A DNA stretch of 64,000 nucleotides. Origin: JAIOQJ01 sp963718635. GTDB taxonomy: Bacteria > Planctomycetota > Planctomycetia > Gemmatales > Gemmataceae. Positions 36,223 to 44,838 of this stretch are shown piece after piece. The stretch covers positions 2,480,001 through 2,544,000 of the forward strand of contig OY970367.1 of the NCBI GenBank assembly GCA_963718635.1. Direction: 5' to 3'. The notes below the pieces were generated by a model, which was given only the letters and a program-made list of their open reading frames with translations, was not told the origin of the DNA and made no database searches. Position 1 is the stretch's first letter. Every line of letters begins with the position of its first letter. Position numbers and translations under genes: made by a program.

Positions 36223-36394
36223 CGGCATTCCTCGAAAGGCCGGTCGAAACGTTCGCGCCGGGCAGAGCGCGCCTGCAAGTCTTAGCAATGAATGGGATTC
36301 TCCGACAGATGCAGCATCCCGGCAAGTAAATTTCCATCGGCACTGTCTTGTTGCTCTCCCAACAGCGGTTCGTCGCCTTGATAATTCTTATTGG

Positions 36395-36475
36395 CGTGCC
36401 GGGAGCGTGGGCGACCGGAGAAAGATCTCAAAGTTCCCGCTCCGGTCGCTCACGCTCTCGGCTCGCCAAAATCTA
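36395..36475. repeat. Family B palindrome
   Basis: GCCGGGAGCGTGGGCGACCGG and CCGGTCGCTCACGCTCTCGGC form a ~20-bp stem around a loop of ~25 bases. It lies between the DcuC-like gene start (minus) and a possible small membrane-protein gene (plus). Confidence 0.75.
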
Positions 36476-36515
36476 TTTGGCACACCTGTTGAAATCGCAA
36501 CCTCGAGTCTATGTC

Positions 36516-36711
36516 ATGTCATCCGACATCAAATTCGGCCTGCTGCTCGGCGTACTCCTTGTTATGGTAATCGCGCTTCTTCTGTTTCCCCGTCGAACGC
36601 GGCTCGTCCGTTGTCGCCGAACCCCAAGCGAAAGCTCTCCCGGCACGCGATGCCCCGCCTTCGGCCGCCGCCCTGCCGCCGCCTCCGCCGCTCTCACGAC
36701 CGGCGCCTTAG
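36516..36711 (+). CDS. Possible small membrane protein with Pro/Ala-rich tail (one apparent frameshift)
   Basis: ATG 36516 opens MSSDIKFGLLLGVLLVMVIA, one clean membrane helix ending LLLFP. Removing one C from the CCCC run at 36588-36591 continues it as VERGSSVVAEPQAKALPARD and a Pro/Ala-rich tail, ending at TAG 36711 (~65 residues). Without the change the frame enters Arg/Ser-rich text of no character. It resembles the N-terminal anchor of longer planctomycete cell-envelope proteins and may be a truncated one. Tentative. Confidence 0.4.
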
Positions 36712-36817
36712 GGCAAACTTAGCAACTACTTTTGAACGTTTGATTATTGAGCGACTGTTTTGCAAGAACGGCGCAGAACTTTTGGGAGGTCGCCTAAGCT
36801 AGTATGTGGAATAGTTG

Positions 36818-36892
36818 ACGCGGAGCGTTAGCCGCGACGCTGTGCGGAGCGTAACGAGATATTTGCGCTCCGCACAGCGTCGCGGCTAATGT
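36818..36892. repeat. Inverted repeat, family F-like (gap 36712-37068)
   Basis: GTTAGCCGCGACGCTGTGCGG and CCGCACAGCGTCGCGGCTAA form an almost perfect stem of ~24 bp with a ~28-base loop. A further GAAGGCGGTC... / ...GCCTTCGGGAAATATTTCCC block near 36950 is also self-complementary. No gene is seen in the 357-base gap before the CoA transferase. Confidence 0.8.
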
Positions 36893-37068
36893 CGTCACCC
36901 GGCAGCTTACGCTGCTCGGCTCGCCAAGTTGAAAGGCTTGAAAGACGACCGCCTTCGGGAAATATTTCCCGAAGGCGAAACGCGAGAAAATCGTGCGAAA
37001 ACGAAAGAAAATTTCTGACTTTTCGATATTGTCAAAATAATTTCGCTTGAACGATAACGGCGATCCAA

Positions 37069-38274
37069 ATGTATCCGGTCGATCCCCAACCTCCGTTGCA
37101 TAAACTGCGCGTACTGGACGCTTCCCGCGTTCTCGCAGGCCCTTATTGCGCACAAATGCTGGGTGATTTGGGCGCCGAAGTCATCAAGTTGGAAAGGCCG
37201 GGCAGCGGAGATGACACGCGCGGGTGGGGGCCGCCTTTTCAGGGTCCTTTCTCCGCTTATTTTCTCTCCTGCAACCGCAACAAGCGCTCGTTGACTCTCG
37301 ACATCAGTCAGCCAGAGGGCGCCCAGGTTTTCCACAATCTTCTCGATCGTTGCGACGTTTTGATTGAGAATTTTCGCAGCGACAGTGCCGAACGGCTCGG
37401 CCTGACACCGAATGAATTGCTTGCCCGGCACCCGCGCTTGATCGCCTGCTCGATAACCGGCTTTGGCCGCTCCGGGCCTTGGAAAGATGTTCCCGGCTAT
37501 GATTTCGCCATCCAGGCGATGAGTGGCCTGATGTCGATCACGGGACCGGTCGAAGGACCCCCTTCGAAAGTCGGCGTTGCGCTCACGGATATTCTGACGG
37601 GCTTATATGCCGGTGTCGCGATTCTCGCCTGCTTAAGGGCGCGCGAACAATCCGGGCACGGCTACGCGATCGATTTAGCTTTGCTCGACTGTGCTGTTGC
37701 CGCTCAAGCGAACATGGCCCAAGCCTACTTGAGCAGTGGCGAAGTTCCCGTTCGGCAAGGCAATGCACATTTGCAGATTGTTCCCTATCAGTTGTTTGAA
37801 ACATTGGATGGCTGGATCATCCTCAATGTCGGCAACGACCGCCAGTGGCAACACTTCTGCGGAGCGGCGGACGCTCCGCAGCTTGCCGACGATCCGCGAT
37901 TCACGACGAATGAACTTCGCGTTCGCAACCGCGAAGTGTTGCTCCCATTAATCGAAGAAATCATGCGTGTTCGCTCGACGAATGCCTGGCAAAAGCGTCT
38001 GCAATCCGCGAATGTGCCGCATGCGGAAGTTTGGGACTACGCACACCTGTTTAGCCAGGAACAAGCGCTTGCCCGACAGATGAAAATCAGCGTTCGCGAT
38101 TCGAACGGCGAACCCGTGAACTTGATCGGCACTCCCTTTCACATTCAGGGGGCGCCGTTGACCGAACCGAAAATGCCTCCCAAACTCGGCGCGGAGACTG
38201 GTGCAATCTTGCGCGACCTGCTGGGGATGGACGAAGCCGAAATTAAACGATTGGCAGGCAAGAAGGTGGTATGA
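37069..38274 (+). CDS. CaiB/BaiF (family III) CoA transferase
   Basis: The 401-residue protein opens with LRVLDASRVLAGPYCAQMLGDLGAEVIKLERP-type text (LAGPYCAQMLGDLGAEV), the family III hallmark. The catalytic Asp is in KVGVALTDILTGLYA near residue 169. These enzymes move CoA between organic acids (formyl, carnitine, bile, succinyl donors). The acyl pair cannot be named from sequence. A formyl-CoA link to the formate dehydrogenase 30 kb away would be speculation. Confidence 0.92.
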   Translation: MYPVDPQPPLHKLRVLDASRVLAGPYCAQMLGDLGAEVIKLERPGSGDDTRGWGPPFQGPFSAYFLSCNRNKRSLTLDISQPEGAQVFHNLLDRCDVLIENFRSDSAERLGLTPNELLARHPRLIACSITGFGRSGPWKDVPGYDFAIQAMSGLMSITGPVEGPPSKVGVALTDILTGLYAGVAILACLRAREQSGHGYAIDLALLDCAVAAQANMAQAYLSSGEVPVRQGNAHLQIVPYQLFETLDGWIILNVGNDRQWQHFCGAADAPQLADDPRFTTNELRVRNREVLLPLIEEIMRVRSTNAWQKRLQSANVPHAEVWDYAHLFSQEQALARQMKISVRDSNGEPVNLIGTPFHIQGAPLTEPKMPPKLGAETGAILRDLLGMDEAEIKRLAGKKVV

Positions 38275-38317
38275 GAGCTGGCGGGGTTCGAATATAGAGC
38301 ATTGTAGTCCGCGCGCC

Positions 38318-38428
38318 ACACTAACCCGAAGCGTGAGCGAGGTTTTCCCCGAAGGGTTAGCGTTAGTGTGAACAAATTCACGCTAACGCTTCGGGGCTGC
38401 GCCTCGCTGACGCTTCGGGTTAATGTCG
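38318..38428. repeat. Family A palindrome
   Basis: CACTAACCCGAAGCGTGAGCG through GGTTAGCGTTAGTGTG, and a mirrored CACGCTAACGCTTCGGGGC block ending CGCTTCGGGTTAATGTC, make a long hairpin just after the CoA transferase gene. Related copies are at 25984, 34680 and 43184. Confidence 0.8.
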
Positions 38429-38487
38429 GTTGCCGGTATCCTGCAGTCGTAAAGGTAGGCCGCCTCATCCGTGAACATAGACCTCTG

Positions 38488-38812
38488 TCTAATTGGTTTC
38501 GAGCCTGAAAGGCTCTTTCTACCAGCCCAGGCCGGAGACCCGGCAAGCCGGGTCTCCGGCCTGGGTTCATCGGTAACCGTGATCCATCGGCCCTGTAAGG
38601 GCCGTTCAAAGGGAACGTCGCAACGAATGAACTTATTCTTTGTGGAATACGGAGATATCAATCGGCTTGGATGTGGCTTTTTGAGGTAAATCAACTGAAC
38701 GGCCCTTACAGGGCCGATTGCACGGCGTTGTCGCCTACCCAGGCCTTCGTCCCTTTCAGGGACTTCGGCCTGGGCTGGCAGAACGAGCCTTTCAGGCTCG
38801 AATTCAAAAAAG
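38488..38812. repeat. Large inverted pair of three-hairpin modules (gap 38275-38990)
   Basis: Left module (38488-38620): CGAGCCTGAAAGGCTC, then CCCAGGCCGGAGACCCGGC with its mirror GCCGGGTCTCCGGCCTGGG, then CGGCCCTGTAAGGGCCG. Right module (38692-38812) carries the same three small palindromes in reverse order: CGGCCCTTACAGGGCCG, CCCAGGCCTTCGTCCC/GGGACTTCGGCCTGGG, GAGCCTTTCAGGCTCG. Each hairpin stands alone and the two modules are also mutually complementary. A short ORF at 38671-38913 crosses this and is not believed. Confidence 0.85.
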
Positions 38813-38990
38813 CCTTACTTGTGCGTAACGATGAAGCGAGGCCGATTGCCGCAAGGGGAGTCGTACTACCGCCAGAGTTCATGAGCGCACCACCTGTCAG
38901 TAGTTCGCCCTAAGCATTTGCCTTGAGTCAATTCGTGTTCTACGCTTGAGCAGTAATTTTGCGTCAGGTCACGTAAGATCGGATCCCCCC

Positions 38991-40034
38991 ATGCGCTTGA
39001 ACGATATATTCGCCGAGCCGGTGAAATGCGTCCATATTGGCAGAACACCCGCAACGCCAACGCTGCCGAACTTGGAAACTCCACGCCGCGGCCTTGGAAC
39101 GCTCGAAACCCTTCACGAATTCTCACTCGATCATGTCGAAGTGGGAGATAAGCTCGGCAAATACGAGCTGATCAGCCGTATCGGGCGCGGTTCCACGAGC
39201 ATCGTTTTTCATGGACGACACAGCAAGCTTTTGTTCCCGGTCGCGGTGAAAGTCCTGGACGCCACGGCCTTGGCGAATTCGCCTGCCTTGATCGGCCAGC
39301 TGGAGTCCGAGGCGGTGCTGTTAGCGCAGTTGAATCATCCGAACATCGTGCGCTTATGGGATTTAGACGACGAAGGTCGCGTGCCCTACCTCGTATTGGA
39401 ATACGTAGCGGGCGGCACGCTAGGCGATTTGATAAGTCAAAAAGGCGCTATCCCGGTTTCATTTGCCTGGGCAATCGGACGTCAGGCGGTCGAGGGATTG
39501 GCCGAGGCTCACAAGCAAGGCATCACCCATCGCGATGTCAAGCCCGGCAACTTCCTGCTCGGCGTTGATGGACATGTGAAGGTGGCCGACCTCGGACTGG
39601 CGATGGTGAAAAACGGCCGAAAGCGCCCGCGCATCGATGACGACACCAAGGAATCGATTCCGGCCGGAACCGCGGCCTATATGGCCCCGGAACAGGGGAC
39701 TGATCCGCTGGCGGCTGATTTTCGGGCCGACATCTACTCGCTGGGCGTTACCCTGTATCACGCTTTGACGGGTCGATTGCCATTTGAAGGTCGTTCGGCG
39801 ATGGAAGTGATTATGAAGCATCTGCGCTTCGCCCCCATGACGCCGCGCGAATATGCCCCCGATCTAAGCGAAGAATGCTCGAACGTTATCTTGCGTATGC
39901 TCGCGAAAAACCCTGAAGATCGCTTTGCTTCTTACGATGAATTGCGAATGGCCATGGCCCAGGCTATCGGCGACCGACGGGCGCCCAGGCCGTTGGCCGA
40001 GGCTTTCTTGACCTTCGCGGGGACCAAGCGTTGA
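38991..40034 (+). CDS. Serine/threonine protein kinase (Hanks type, soluble)
   Basis: The ~347-residue protein holds all kinase subdomains: IGRGSTSIVF glycine loop, PVAVKVLD lysine, EYVAGGTLGDL, catalytic loop HRDVKPGNFLL, and metal loop VADLGLA, where DLG replaces DFG. YMAPEQ and DIYSLGVTLYHALTGRLPF follow. There is no C-terminal membrane anchor or sensor domain, unlike most PknB proteins. The start is ATG 38991; TTG 38946 is unlikely. DLG in place of DFG is common in planctomycete kinases. Confidence 0.92.
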   Translation: MRLNDIFAEPVKCVHIGRTPATPTLPNLETPRRGLGTLETLHEFSLDHVEVGDKLGKYELISRIGRGSTSIVFHGRHSKLLFPVAVKVLDATALANSPALIGQLESEAVLLAQLNHPNIVRLWDLDDEGRVPYLVLEYVAGGTLGDLISQKGAIPVSFAWAIGRQAVEGLAEAHKQGITHRDVKPGNFLLGVDGHVKVADLGLAMVKNGRKRPRIDDDTKESIPAGTAAYMAPEQGTDPLAADFRADIYSLGVTLYHALTGRLPFEGRSAMEVIMKHLRFAPMTPREYAPDLSEECSNVILRMLAKNPEDRFASYDELRMAMAQAIGDRRAPRPLAEAFLTFAGTKR

Positions 40035-40100
40035 AGAAATCAAAAGCGCTAGTCCAGTTAGCCGCGACGAGATAACTCAAGACTAGCGGCCGATCAACGG

Positions 40101-41342
40101 TCAAAACCGCAGCGCCAGCTTTCCAAGCCGTTCCACGGTCGCTGTCATTAGTGCGTCTTCCTCGGCTTCATCTTTCGCCAGATAAGTGGCCGAGAAACGC
40201 AAGTAGCTGCCGGCGTCATCCCAGGGCACGCAGCAGACCGATTGCTCGGTAATCAGAAATTGCGATACCTCCTCGGCATTCCTGAACTCGCGATTACCGG
40301 CAGCGAGCGGCGACTTGGCATAGAGAAAATAGCTGCCGCCAGGCATCTTGGCTTGGAAGCCCACCTTGTTAAGGGCATCGACCAATTTCCGTAGCCGCCG
40401 CCGGTATTTTTCGCGAATCTGCTGCGGGATTTCAGGCCTGCGCAATGCATCAGCCGCCGCATGTTGGATCGCCATGAATTGGCCTGAGTCGCTGTTGTCT
40501 TTCACGTCGGCGAAGGCCTGCACGATCTTCGAATGTCCGCAGACCCAGCCGAGCCGCCAGCCGATCATGTTGAAACCTTTCGACATCGAATGGACTTCAA
40601 CGCCGACTTCCTTGGCGCCATCCATCTGCAGGAAGCTTAACGGCTCGCCGTCGAAGGTAAGCATGATATGGGCGGCATCCTGCACGATAACCACTTGGTT
40701 ACGATGCGCGAACTCGATCACTCGCTTGTAGAAATCTTTGGTGGCAATCGCGCCGGTCGGGCTGTTCGGGTAGTTGATCACCAGCAGCTTGGCGCGTTTC
40801 TTGATGTCGGCAGGAATGCCGTCAAGGTCGGGGAGAAAGCCGTTCTTCGCCAACAGGGGCAGCTTGTGAACCTCGCCGCCGTAGTAACGTGTGTGAGTTC
40901 CCGCAACGGGGTAGCCCGGAACGGTCATTAATGTTACATCACCCGGGTTGATGAACACGACTGGCAGCATGGCGTAAGCAGGCTTTGAGCCAATGGCGTG
41001 GACAATTTCGCTGACCGGATCGAGGGAAACGCCAAATTCTCGCTTCATGAATTCCGCAACGGCATCCTTGTAGGCTTGGGTACCATTGTCGGCATAGCCC
41101 CGGTTTTCCAGCTTGTCCACTTCACGCTTCATCGATTCGCGGACGGCAGCAGGCGCCATATCATCGTTTTCGCCGATGCCAAAATCGAGCAGCTTGCGCT
41201 CCGGATGCTCGGCCAACGCTGCCCGCTTCGCTCGCTTGATCTTTTCGAACTTGTAGATCTCCGTCCCTTTGCCGTAGTTGGCGCCGCCAAGGCGCTCGGC
41301 AAACAAGCTTTGGAACCAGGGATCCTGAATCGCGTCGGCCAT
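40101..41342 (-). CDS. dapL: LL-diaminopimelate aminotransferase
   Basis: This 413-residue PLP enzyme of fold type I has the DapL layout: GTEIYKFEKIKRAKR near the start, then KLLDFGIGENDDMAPAAV, YADNGTQAYKDAVAEFM, VINYPNSPTGAIATKDFY, DAAHIMLTFDGEPLSF, and the PLP lysine in SMSKGFNMIGWRLGW. It converts tetrahydrodipicolinate directly to LL-diaminopimelate for lysine and peptidoglycan, the route typical of Planctomycetes and Chlamydiae. It stands alone. Confidence 0.93.
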   Translation of the reverse strand: MADAIQDPWFQSLFAERLGGANYGKGTEIYKFEKIKRAKRAALAEHPERKLLDFGIGENDDMAPAAVRESMKREVDKLENRGYADNGTQAYKDAVAEFMKREFGVSLDPVSEIVHAIGSKPAYAMLPVVFINPGDVTLMTVPGYPVAGTHTRYYGGEVHKLPLLAKNGFLPDLDGIPADIKKRAKLLVINYPNSPTGAIATKDFYKRVIEFAHRNQVVIVQDAAHIMLTFDGEPLSFLQMDGAKEVGVEVHSMSKGFNMIGWRLGWVCGHSKIVQAFADVKDNSDSGQFMAIQHAAADALRRPEIPQQIREKYRRRLRKLVDALNKVGFQAKMPGGSYFLYAKSPLAAGNREFRNAEEVSQFLITEQSVCCVPWDDAGSYLRFSATYLAKDEAEEDALMTATVERLGKLALRF

Positions 41343-41454
41343 GATTGTTCCTGCTCAACCGGTAAAGCGTAAGCTGCCACCTCTGTTTTACCTAGACGAA
41401 GACGGTTGACAATGTAGGGCCGGGTGCGCGCAACCGATTCTGGCATATTGGCAT

Positions 41455-41602
41455 CTCGCCCTTCACACCCTCCCCCGGCTTTGCGGGGGGAGGACAGGGT
41501 GGGGGGAAAAGCCGCGCCTGTCAAGGCGTTCGTTTGTGGCAAGGCGCTCTGCCCCCACCCTTGCCTTCCCCCTGCAAAGCCAGGGGGAGGGTAAGCCGGG
41601 TC
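41455..41602. repeat. Family D GC-rich repeat (gap 41343-41611)
   Basis: CACCCTCCCCCGGCTTTGCGG, GGGGAGGACAGGGTGGGGGG, GCCCCCACCCTTGCCTTCCCC and CTGCAAAGCCAGGGGGAGGG repeat the two-block layout of the first copy at 1425. It is placed after ung and before dapL, both minus-strand genes. Confidence 0.8.
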
Positions 41603-41611
41603 GGACTATTT

Positions 41612-42382
41612 CTAAACCGCGTCAATCGGTTTCCGACTGTCGAGTTCAATCAAGCGCCAATCGATTTCAGCCTTGCCGTTCTGTTTCAGAAAAGCATTGA
41701 TCTTTGAAAAGGGCTTGCTGCCAAAAAAGCCATTCCGTGCGGACAATGGCGATGGGTGGGCCGATTCGATGACCAGATGTCGCTCGCGATCGATCAGCTC
41801 GGCTTTCTTGCGTGCCTGGGCGCCCCAGAGGACAAAAACGATCGGCTCGTCCTTCTGATTGACGGCTCGGATTATGGCATCGGTAAACTGTTCCCATCCC
41901 TGTTTCTGGTGCGATGCCGCCTGGTGAGCCCGCACGGTCAACACCGTATTCAGAAGCAGTACTCCCTGGCTCGCCCACGCAGTCAGGCAGCCATGATCCG
42001 GCTCAGCAATTCCTAAGTCGGCTTTTAGTTCGCGAAAGATATTCTTCAACGAAGGCGGCGGAGGAAGCGGCGGAGGTACGGAGAAACAGAGCCCGTGCGC
42101 TTGGCCATCGTCGTGATACGGGTCTTGACCCAACAACATGACCCGGACGCGGTCGTAAGGAGTAAGCATCAGCGCTTGATAAACGTCCTGCTCCGGTGGA
42201 AAAATCTGCGACTCTCGACGTTCGCGGCAAATAAAATCCTGGAGCCTTTGAAAATAAGGTTGGCCGAATTCTTGACGCAAGACTTGCAGCCATGAAGGAG
42301 GCAGCGACGACAGATCGCTCGACTCGTGCCCGATATCATCGAACAGACCTGTTCCATCGGCGACTGCGCTGCTTCTGTTCAT
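41612..42382 (-). CDS. ung: Uracil-DNA glycosylase (family 1)
   Basis: The protein has the UDG motifs: water-activating GQDPYHDDGQAHGLCFSVP, the uracil-contact Asn in LLLNTVLTVR, and the leucine loop HPSPLSARNGFFG. With ATG 42382 it is ~256 residues, the usual length; ATG 42427 is possible, and neither has a clear ribosome-binding site. It removes uracil from DNA after cytosine deamination. It stands alone between repeats. Confidence 0.95.
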   Translation of the reverse strand: MNRSSAVADGTGLFDDIGHESSDLSSLPPSWLQVLRQEFGQPYFQRLQDFICRERRESQIFPPEQDVYQALMLTPYDRVRVMLLGQDPYHDDGQAHGLCFSVPPPLPPPPSLKNIFRELKADLGIAEPDHGCLTAWASQGVLLLNTVLTVRAHQAASHQKQGWEQFTDAIIRAVNQKDEPIVFVLWGAQARKKAELIDRERHLVIESAHPSPLSARNGFFGSKPFSKINAFLKQNGKAEIDWRLIELDSRKPIDAV

Positions 42383-42524
42383 GACGCATTCATCGTACGG
42401 CGCTTGGGATCTTCTCTTGTCAATCATAGGTAAACCGCGCCATACGATAAGGTTGGCGAGTCGGGAGCGTCTGCGACGGGAGTGCCAACGGATTCTAGCG
42501 AATCGATAAAACAAGCAGGAAGCC

Positions 42525-42562
42525 GATTTACCCTCCCCCGCAAAGCCGGGTGGAGGGTGGGA
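42525..42562. repeat. Partial family D repeat
   Basis: ACCCTCCCCCGCAAAGCCGGG followed by TGGAGGGTGGG is one half of the family D element, upstream of the small secreted-protein gene and divergent from ung. Confidence 0.7.
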
Positions 42563-42688
42563 AGGGCGAACTGCTGTGCTGCCAGAATCGATTTGCGAAC
42601 CCTTAGAGACCAGAGTTTCGGAACCAGCATAGCTCCGTCGGGTTTAATCTCTCGGTGCCATTCATGTCTTTTCGAAGGAGTGTTGTTC

Positions 42689-43141
42689 ATGTCCTCTCCA
42701 TTGCGGTTTGTAATCAGTACGGCGATGATTCTCTTTGGACTCAGTGGCGCTCAAGCGGAGGGAAAGCATCCGTTGATGCACCGGGCACTTTGGGAACTGC
42801 GCGAGTGCCGAGTGGAATTGAAGGAAGCAGGCCACGATTTCGGCGGCCATCGCGAAAAAGCCCTGATAGCTGTCAATGGCGCGATCAAACAAATTGACTT
42901 GGCCTTGAAAGCCGTCAAAGACAATCCCGCTGCGTTCAAAGGGCATCCGGCCGAGATCTATAAGGAATACCCGAATCATCCGCACGTGCGCCATGCGCTT
43001 CACGAACTGCACGAGGCGCATAAGGAGTTGAAGGAAGCGGGTCACGATTTTGGCGGCCATCGCGAAAAAGCGCTGAAAGACGTCAATCACGCCATCGAGC
43101 AATTGGAACTGGCGTTGAAATTTGCGAATGGGAAGAAATAG
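42689..43141 (+). CDS. Secreted protein with two copies of a ~43-residue helical repeat
   Basis: Signal peptide MSSPLRFVISTAMILFGLSG (cleavage near AQAEGK) is followed by two near-identical units. Unit 1 contains RALWELRECRVELKEAGHDF and GGHREKALIAVNGAIKQIDL. Unit 2 contains HALHELHEAHKELKEAGHDF and GGHREKALKDVNHAIEQLEL. Each probably forms a two-helix hairpin with a conserved HDFGGHREKAL turn rich in histidine. AAGGAG precedes ATG 42689. Total ~150 residues. Function unknown; metal or small-molecule binding by the His/Asp turn is only a guess. Confidence 0.8.
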   Translation: MSSPLRFVISTAMILFGLSGAQAEGKHPLMHRALWELRECRVELKEAGHDFGGHREKALIAVNGAIKQIDLALKAVKDNPAAFKGHPAEIYKEYPNHPHVRHALHELHEAHKELKEAGHDFGGHREKALKDVNHAIEQLELALKFANGKK

Positions 43142-43183
43142 AAGTTGTGTAACTTGCCAGCAACAGTTCGAATGGCAATCGAC

Positions 43184-43305
43184 ACACTAACCCGACGCGT
43201 CAGCGAGGCAATTCCCGAAGCGTTAGCGGTTATACTCTACAATGCGCACTAAAAGCTCGCTAACGCTTCGGGGCTCGCCTCGCTAACGCGTCGGGTTAGT
43301 GTCAC
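43184..43305. repeat. Family A palindrome
   Basis: ACACTAACCCGACGCGTCAGCG pairs with CGCTAACGCGTCGGGTTAGTGT across the element, with an inner CCCGAAGCGTTAGCG / CGCTAACGCTTCGGG pair: a nested stem of over 40 bp. It lies between two plus-strand genes. Confidence 0.85.
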
Positions 43306-43363
43306 CCGGACCTATGATCGGCGTACATTGTTCGATTCCCGCCATGCTGCGAAAGACTCAACC

Positions 43364-43783
43364 ATGCATCAGCGGGCGATTGTACTTTATGACGGGCAGT
43401 GTGCTTTTTGCCGCAAATCGGTTTCGTTGCTCACGCACCTGGACTGGCTCGGCCGACTCTCTTATCAAGATGCTCGCCAACTCGCAGACTTGCCGCAGGT
43501 GACGCCTCCGCTTGAACCCGAGCGCTTGCTCGAGCAAATGCATCTGCTCACACCCGATCGTAGTAAACAGTATGCGGGGTTCCGCGCCTTTCGCTGGATG
43601 GCCGGTCGCTTGCCAGTCTTCTGGCCGCTATGGCCTTTCCTCTTTTTGCCCGGCGCTGCCTTGCTGGGCCAAGCGATTTATCTCTGGATCGCGAAGAATC
43701 GCTATAATCTCTTCCCATGCCAACATGGACAGTGCCAACTGCCGACACGAGCGCCGGCAACAGACGCTGAACCGAAAGCATGA
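43364..43783 (+). CDS. DCC-family thiol-disulfide oxidoreductase-like protein (DUF393)
   Basis: The ~139-residue protein has AIVLYDGQCAFCRKSVSLL, the YDGxCxxC motif that names the DCC family, near residue 14. A C-terminal hydrophobic helix (WPFLFLPGAALLGQAIYLW) probably sits in the membrane. The family is thought to perform thiol redox steps. ATG 43364 is chosen because it puts the motif at the usual place. The next gene begins 42 bases downstream. Confidence 0.85.
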   Translation: MHQRAIVLYDGQCAFCRKSVSLLTHLDWLGRLSYQDARQLADLPQVTPPLEPERLLEQMHLLTPDRSKQYAGFRAFRWMAGRLPVFWPLWPFLFLPGAALLGQAIYLWIAKNRYNLFPCQHGQCQLPTRAPATDAEPKA

Positions 43784-43825
43784 CAATCCTGTCCTAACTC
43801 TCCGCTTTCAGGAAGGCAGTCTCGA

Positions 43826-44827
43826 ATGGGTCGGCGATTCGTGGATCGACTAGGCGACGGCGAAAACGTGGATGAGGTTTATCTCGTCACCGATAAACAG
43901 CTGCGGGCCAATAAGAACGGCAATATGTATCTGCAAGCGGAGTTGCGCGACAGCTCCGGCAGCATCACCGCCCGGCTTTGGAACGCCACCGAGACTCTGT
44001 TTCGCTCCTTTGAAACGGGCGACTTTGTCTTTATCAAAGGCAAAGTGCAGCTATTCCAGGGTTCGCTGCAACTCATTCTCTCGCACGTCGAGCGGATGGA
44101 AAGCCAGAAGGTCGAACTCGCCGACTTCCTGCCGCATACCGAACACGATATCAGCAAACTGCTCGAACGTTTGCGTACCAGCCTGTTGAAGCTCGGCAAT
44201 CCCCATCTGCGCGCTTTGGCCGAGTGTTACTTGATGGATGGCGATTTCATGCGCGAACTCTGCCAGGCGCCGGCCGGCATTCGCGTTCACCATGCCTACA
44301 TCGGCGGACTGCTGGAACATCTGGTCACGATGATCGATCTGGCGGAGCGCATCCTGCCGCTCTATCCGGACGTCGATCGCGATCTGGTAGTGATGGGCGT
44401 CTTCATTCACGACACCGGCAAAATACGGGAGCTCACTTTCGATCGCGCCTTTGGCTATAGCGATGAAGGGCAACTGCTCGGCCATATCAACATCGGCGTG
44501 GAGATGCTGCAGGCGAAGGCGCTCCAAGTGCCCGATCTGACAGGTGAGCCTTTCCCGCGCGAGCTGATGCTGCGGCTAAAGCACATGATTTTGAGCCATC
44601 ATGGCACGCTCGAACATGGCAGCCCGAAGGTGCCGATGACCCCCGAAGCCGTCGCCCTGCACGCGATCGATACACTCGACACCCGCATCCATATATGCCT
44701 GCGCGAGATCAAGGAAGATCGCGGCAATTCCGCCTGGACGCAGTACAACCAAGCGCTGCAACGGCGCCTCTATAAAGGCGGCAGCGGCGGCGGCGGCGAC
44801 ACCGCCGGCGTGCTCGATAATTATTGA
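43826..44827 (+). CDS. YhaM-like 3'-5' exoribonuclease (OB fold plus HD domain)
   Basis: The 333-residue protein has an N-terminal OB-fold (residues ~20-95, with LRDSSGSITARLWNATE and FVFIKGKVQLFQGSLQLIL). The HD phosphohydrolase domain holds HHAYIGGLLEHLVTM, the paired HD in GVFIHDTGKIREL, and MILSHHGTLEHGSP. This is the YhaM/CBF1 layout, a 3'-5' exoribonuclease that can also nick DNA ends. The gene runs into rnr with a shared stop/start region, so two RNA-degrading enzymes are encoded together. Confidence 0.88.
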   Translation: MGRRFVDRLGDGENVDEVYLVTDKQLRANKNGNMYLQAELRDSSGSITARLWNATETLFRSFETGDFVFIKGKVQLFQGSLQLILSHVERMESQKVELADFLPHTEHDISKLLERLRTSLLKLGNPHLRALAECYLMDGDFMRELCQAPAGIRVHHAYIGGLLEHLVTMIDLAERILPLYPDVDRDLVVMGVFIHDTGKIRELTFDRAFGYSDEGQLLGHINIGVEMLQAKALQVPDLTGEPFPRELMLRLKHMILSHHGTLEHGSPKVPMTPEAVALHAIDTLDTRIHICLREIKEDRGNSAWTQYNQALQRRLYKGGSGGGGDTAGVLDNY

Positions 44828-44838
44828 GTCGACTTGCT

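Noticed and set aside
38671..38913. Eighty-residue ORF before the Ser/Thr kinase gene
   Set aside because: It is translated from the right-hand three-hairpin repeat module and has no protein character.
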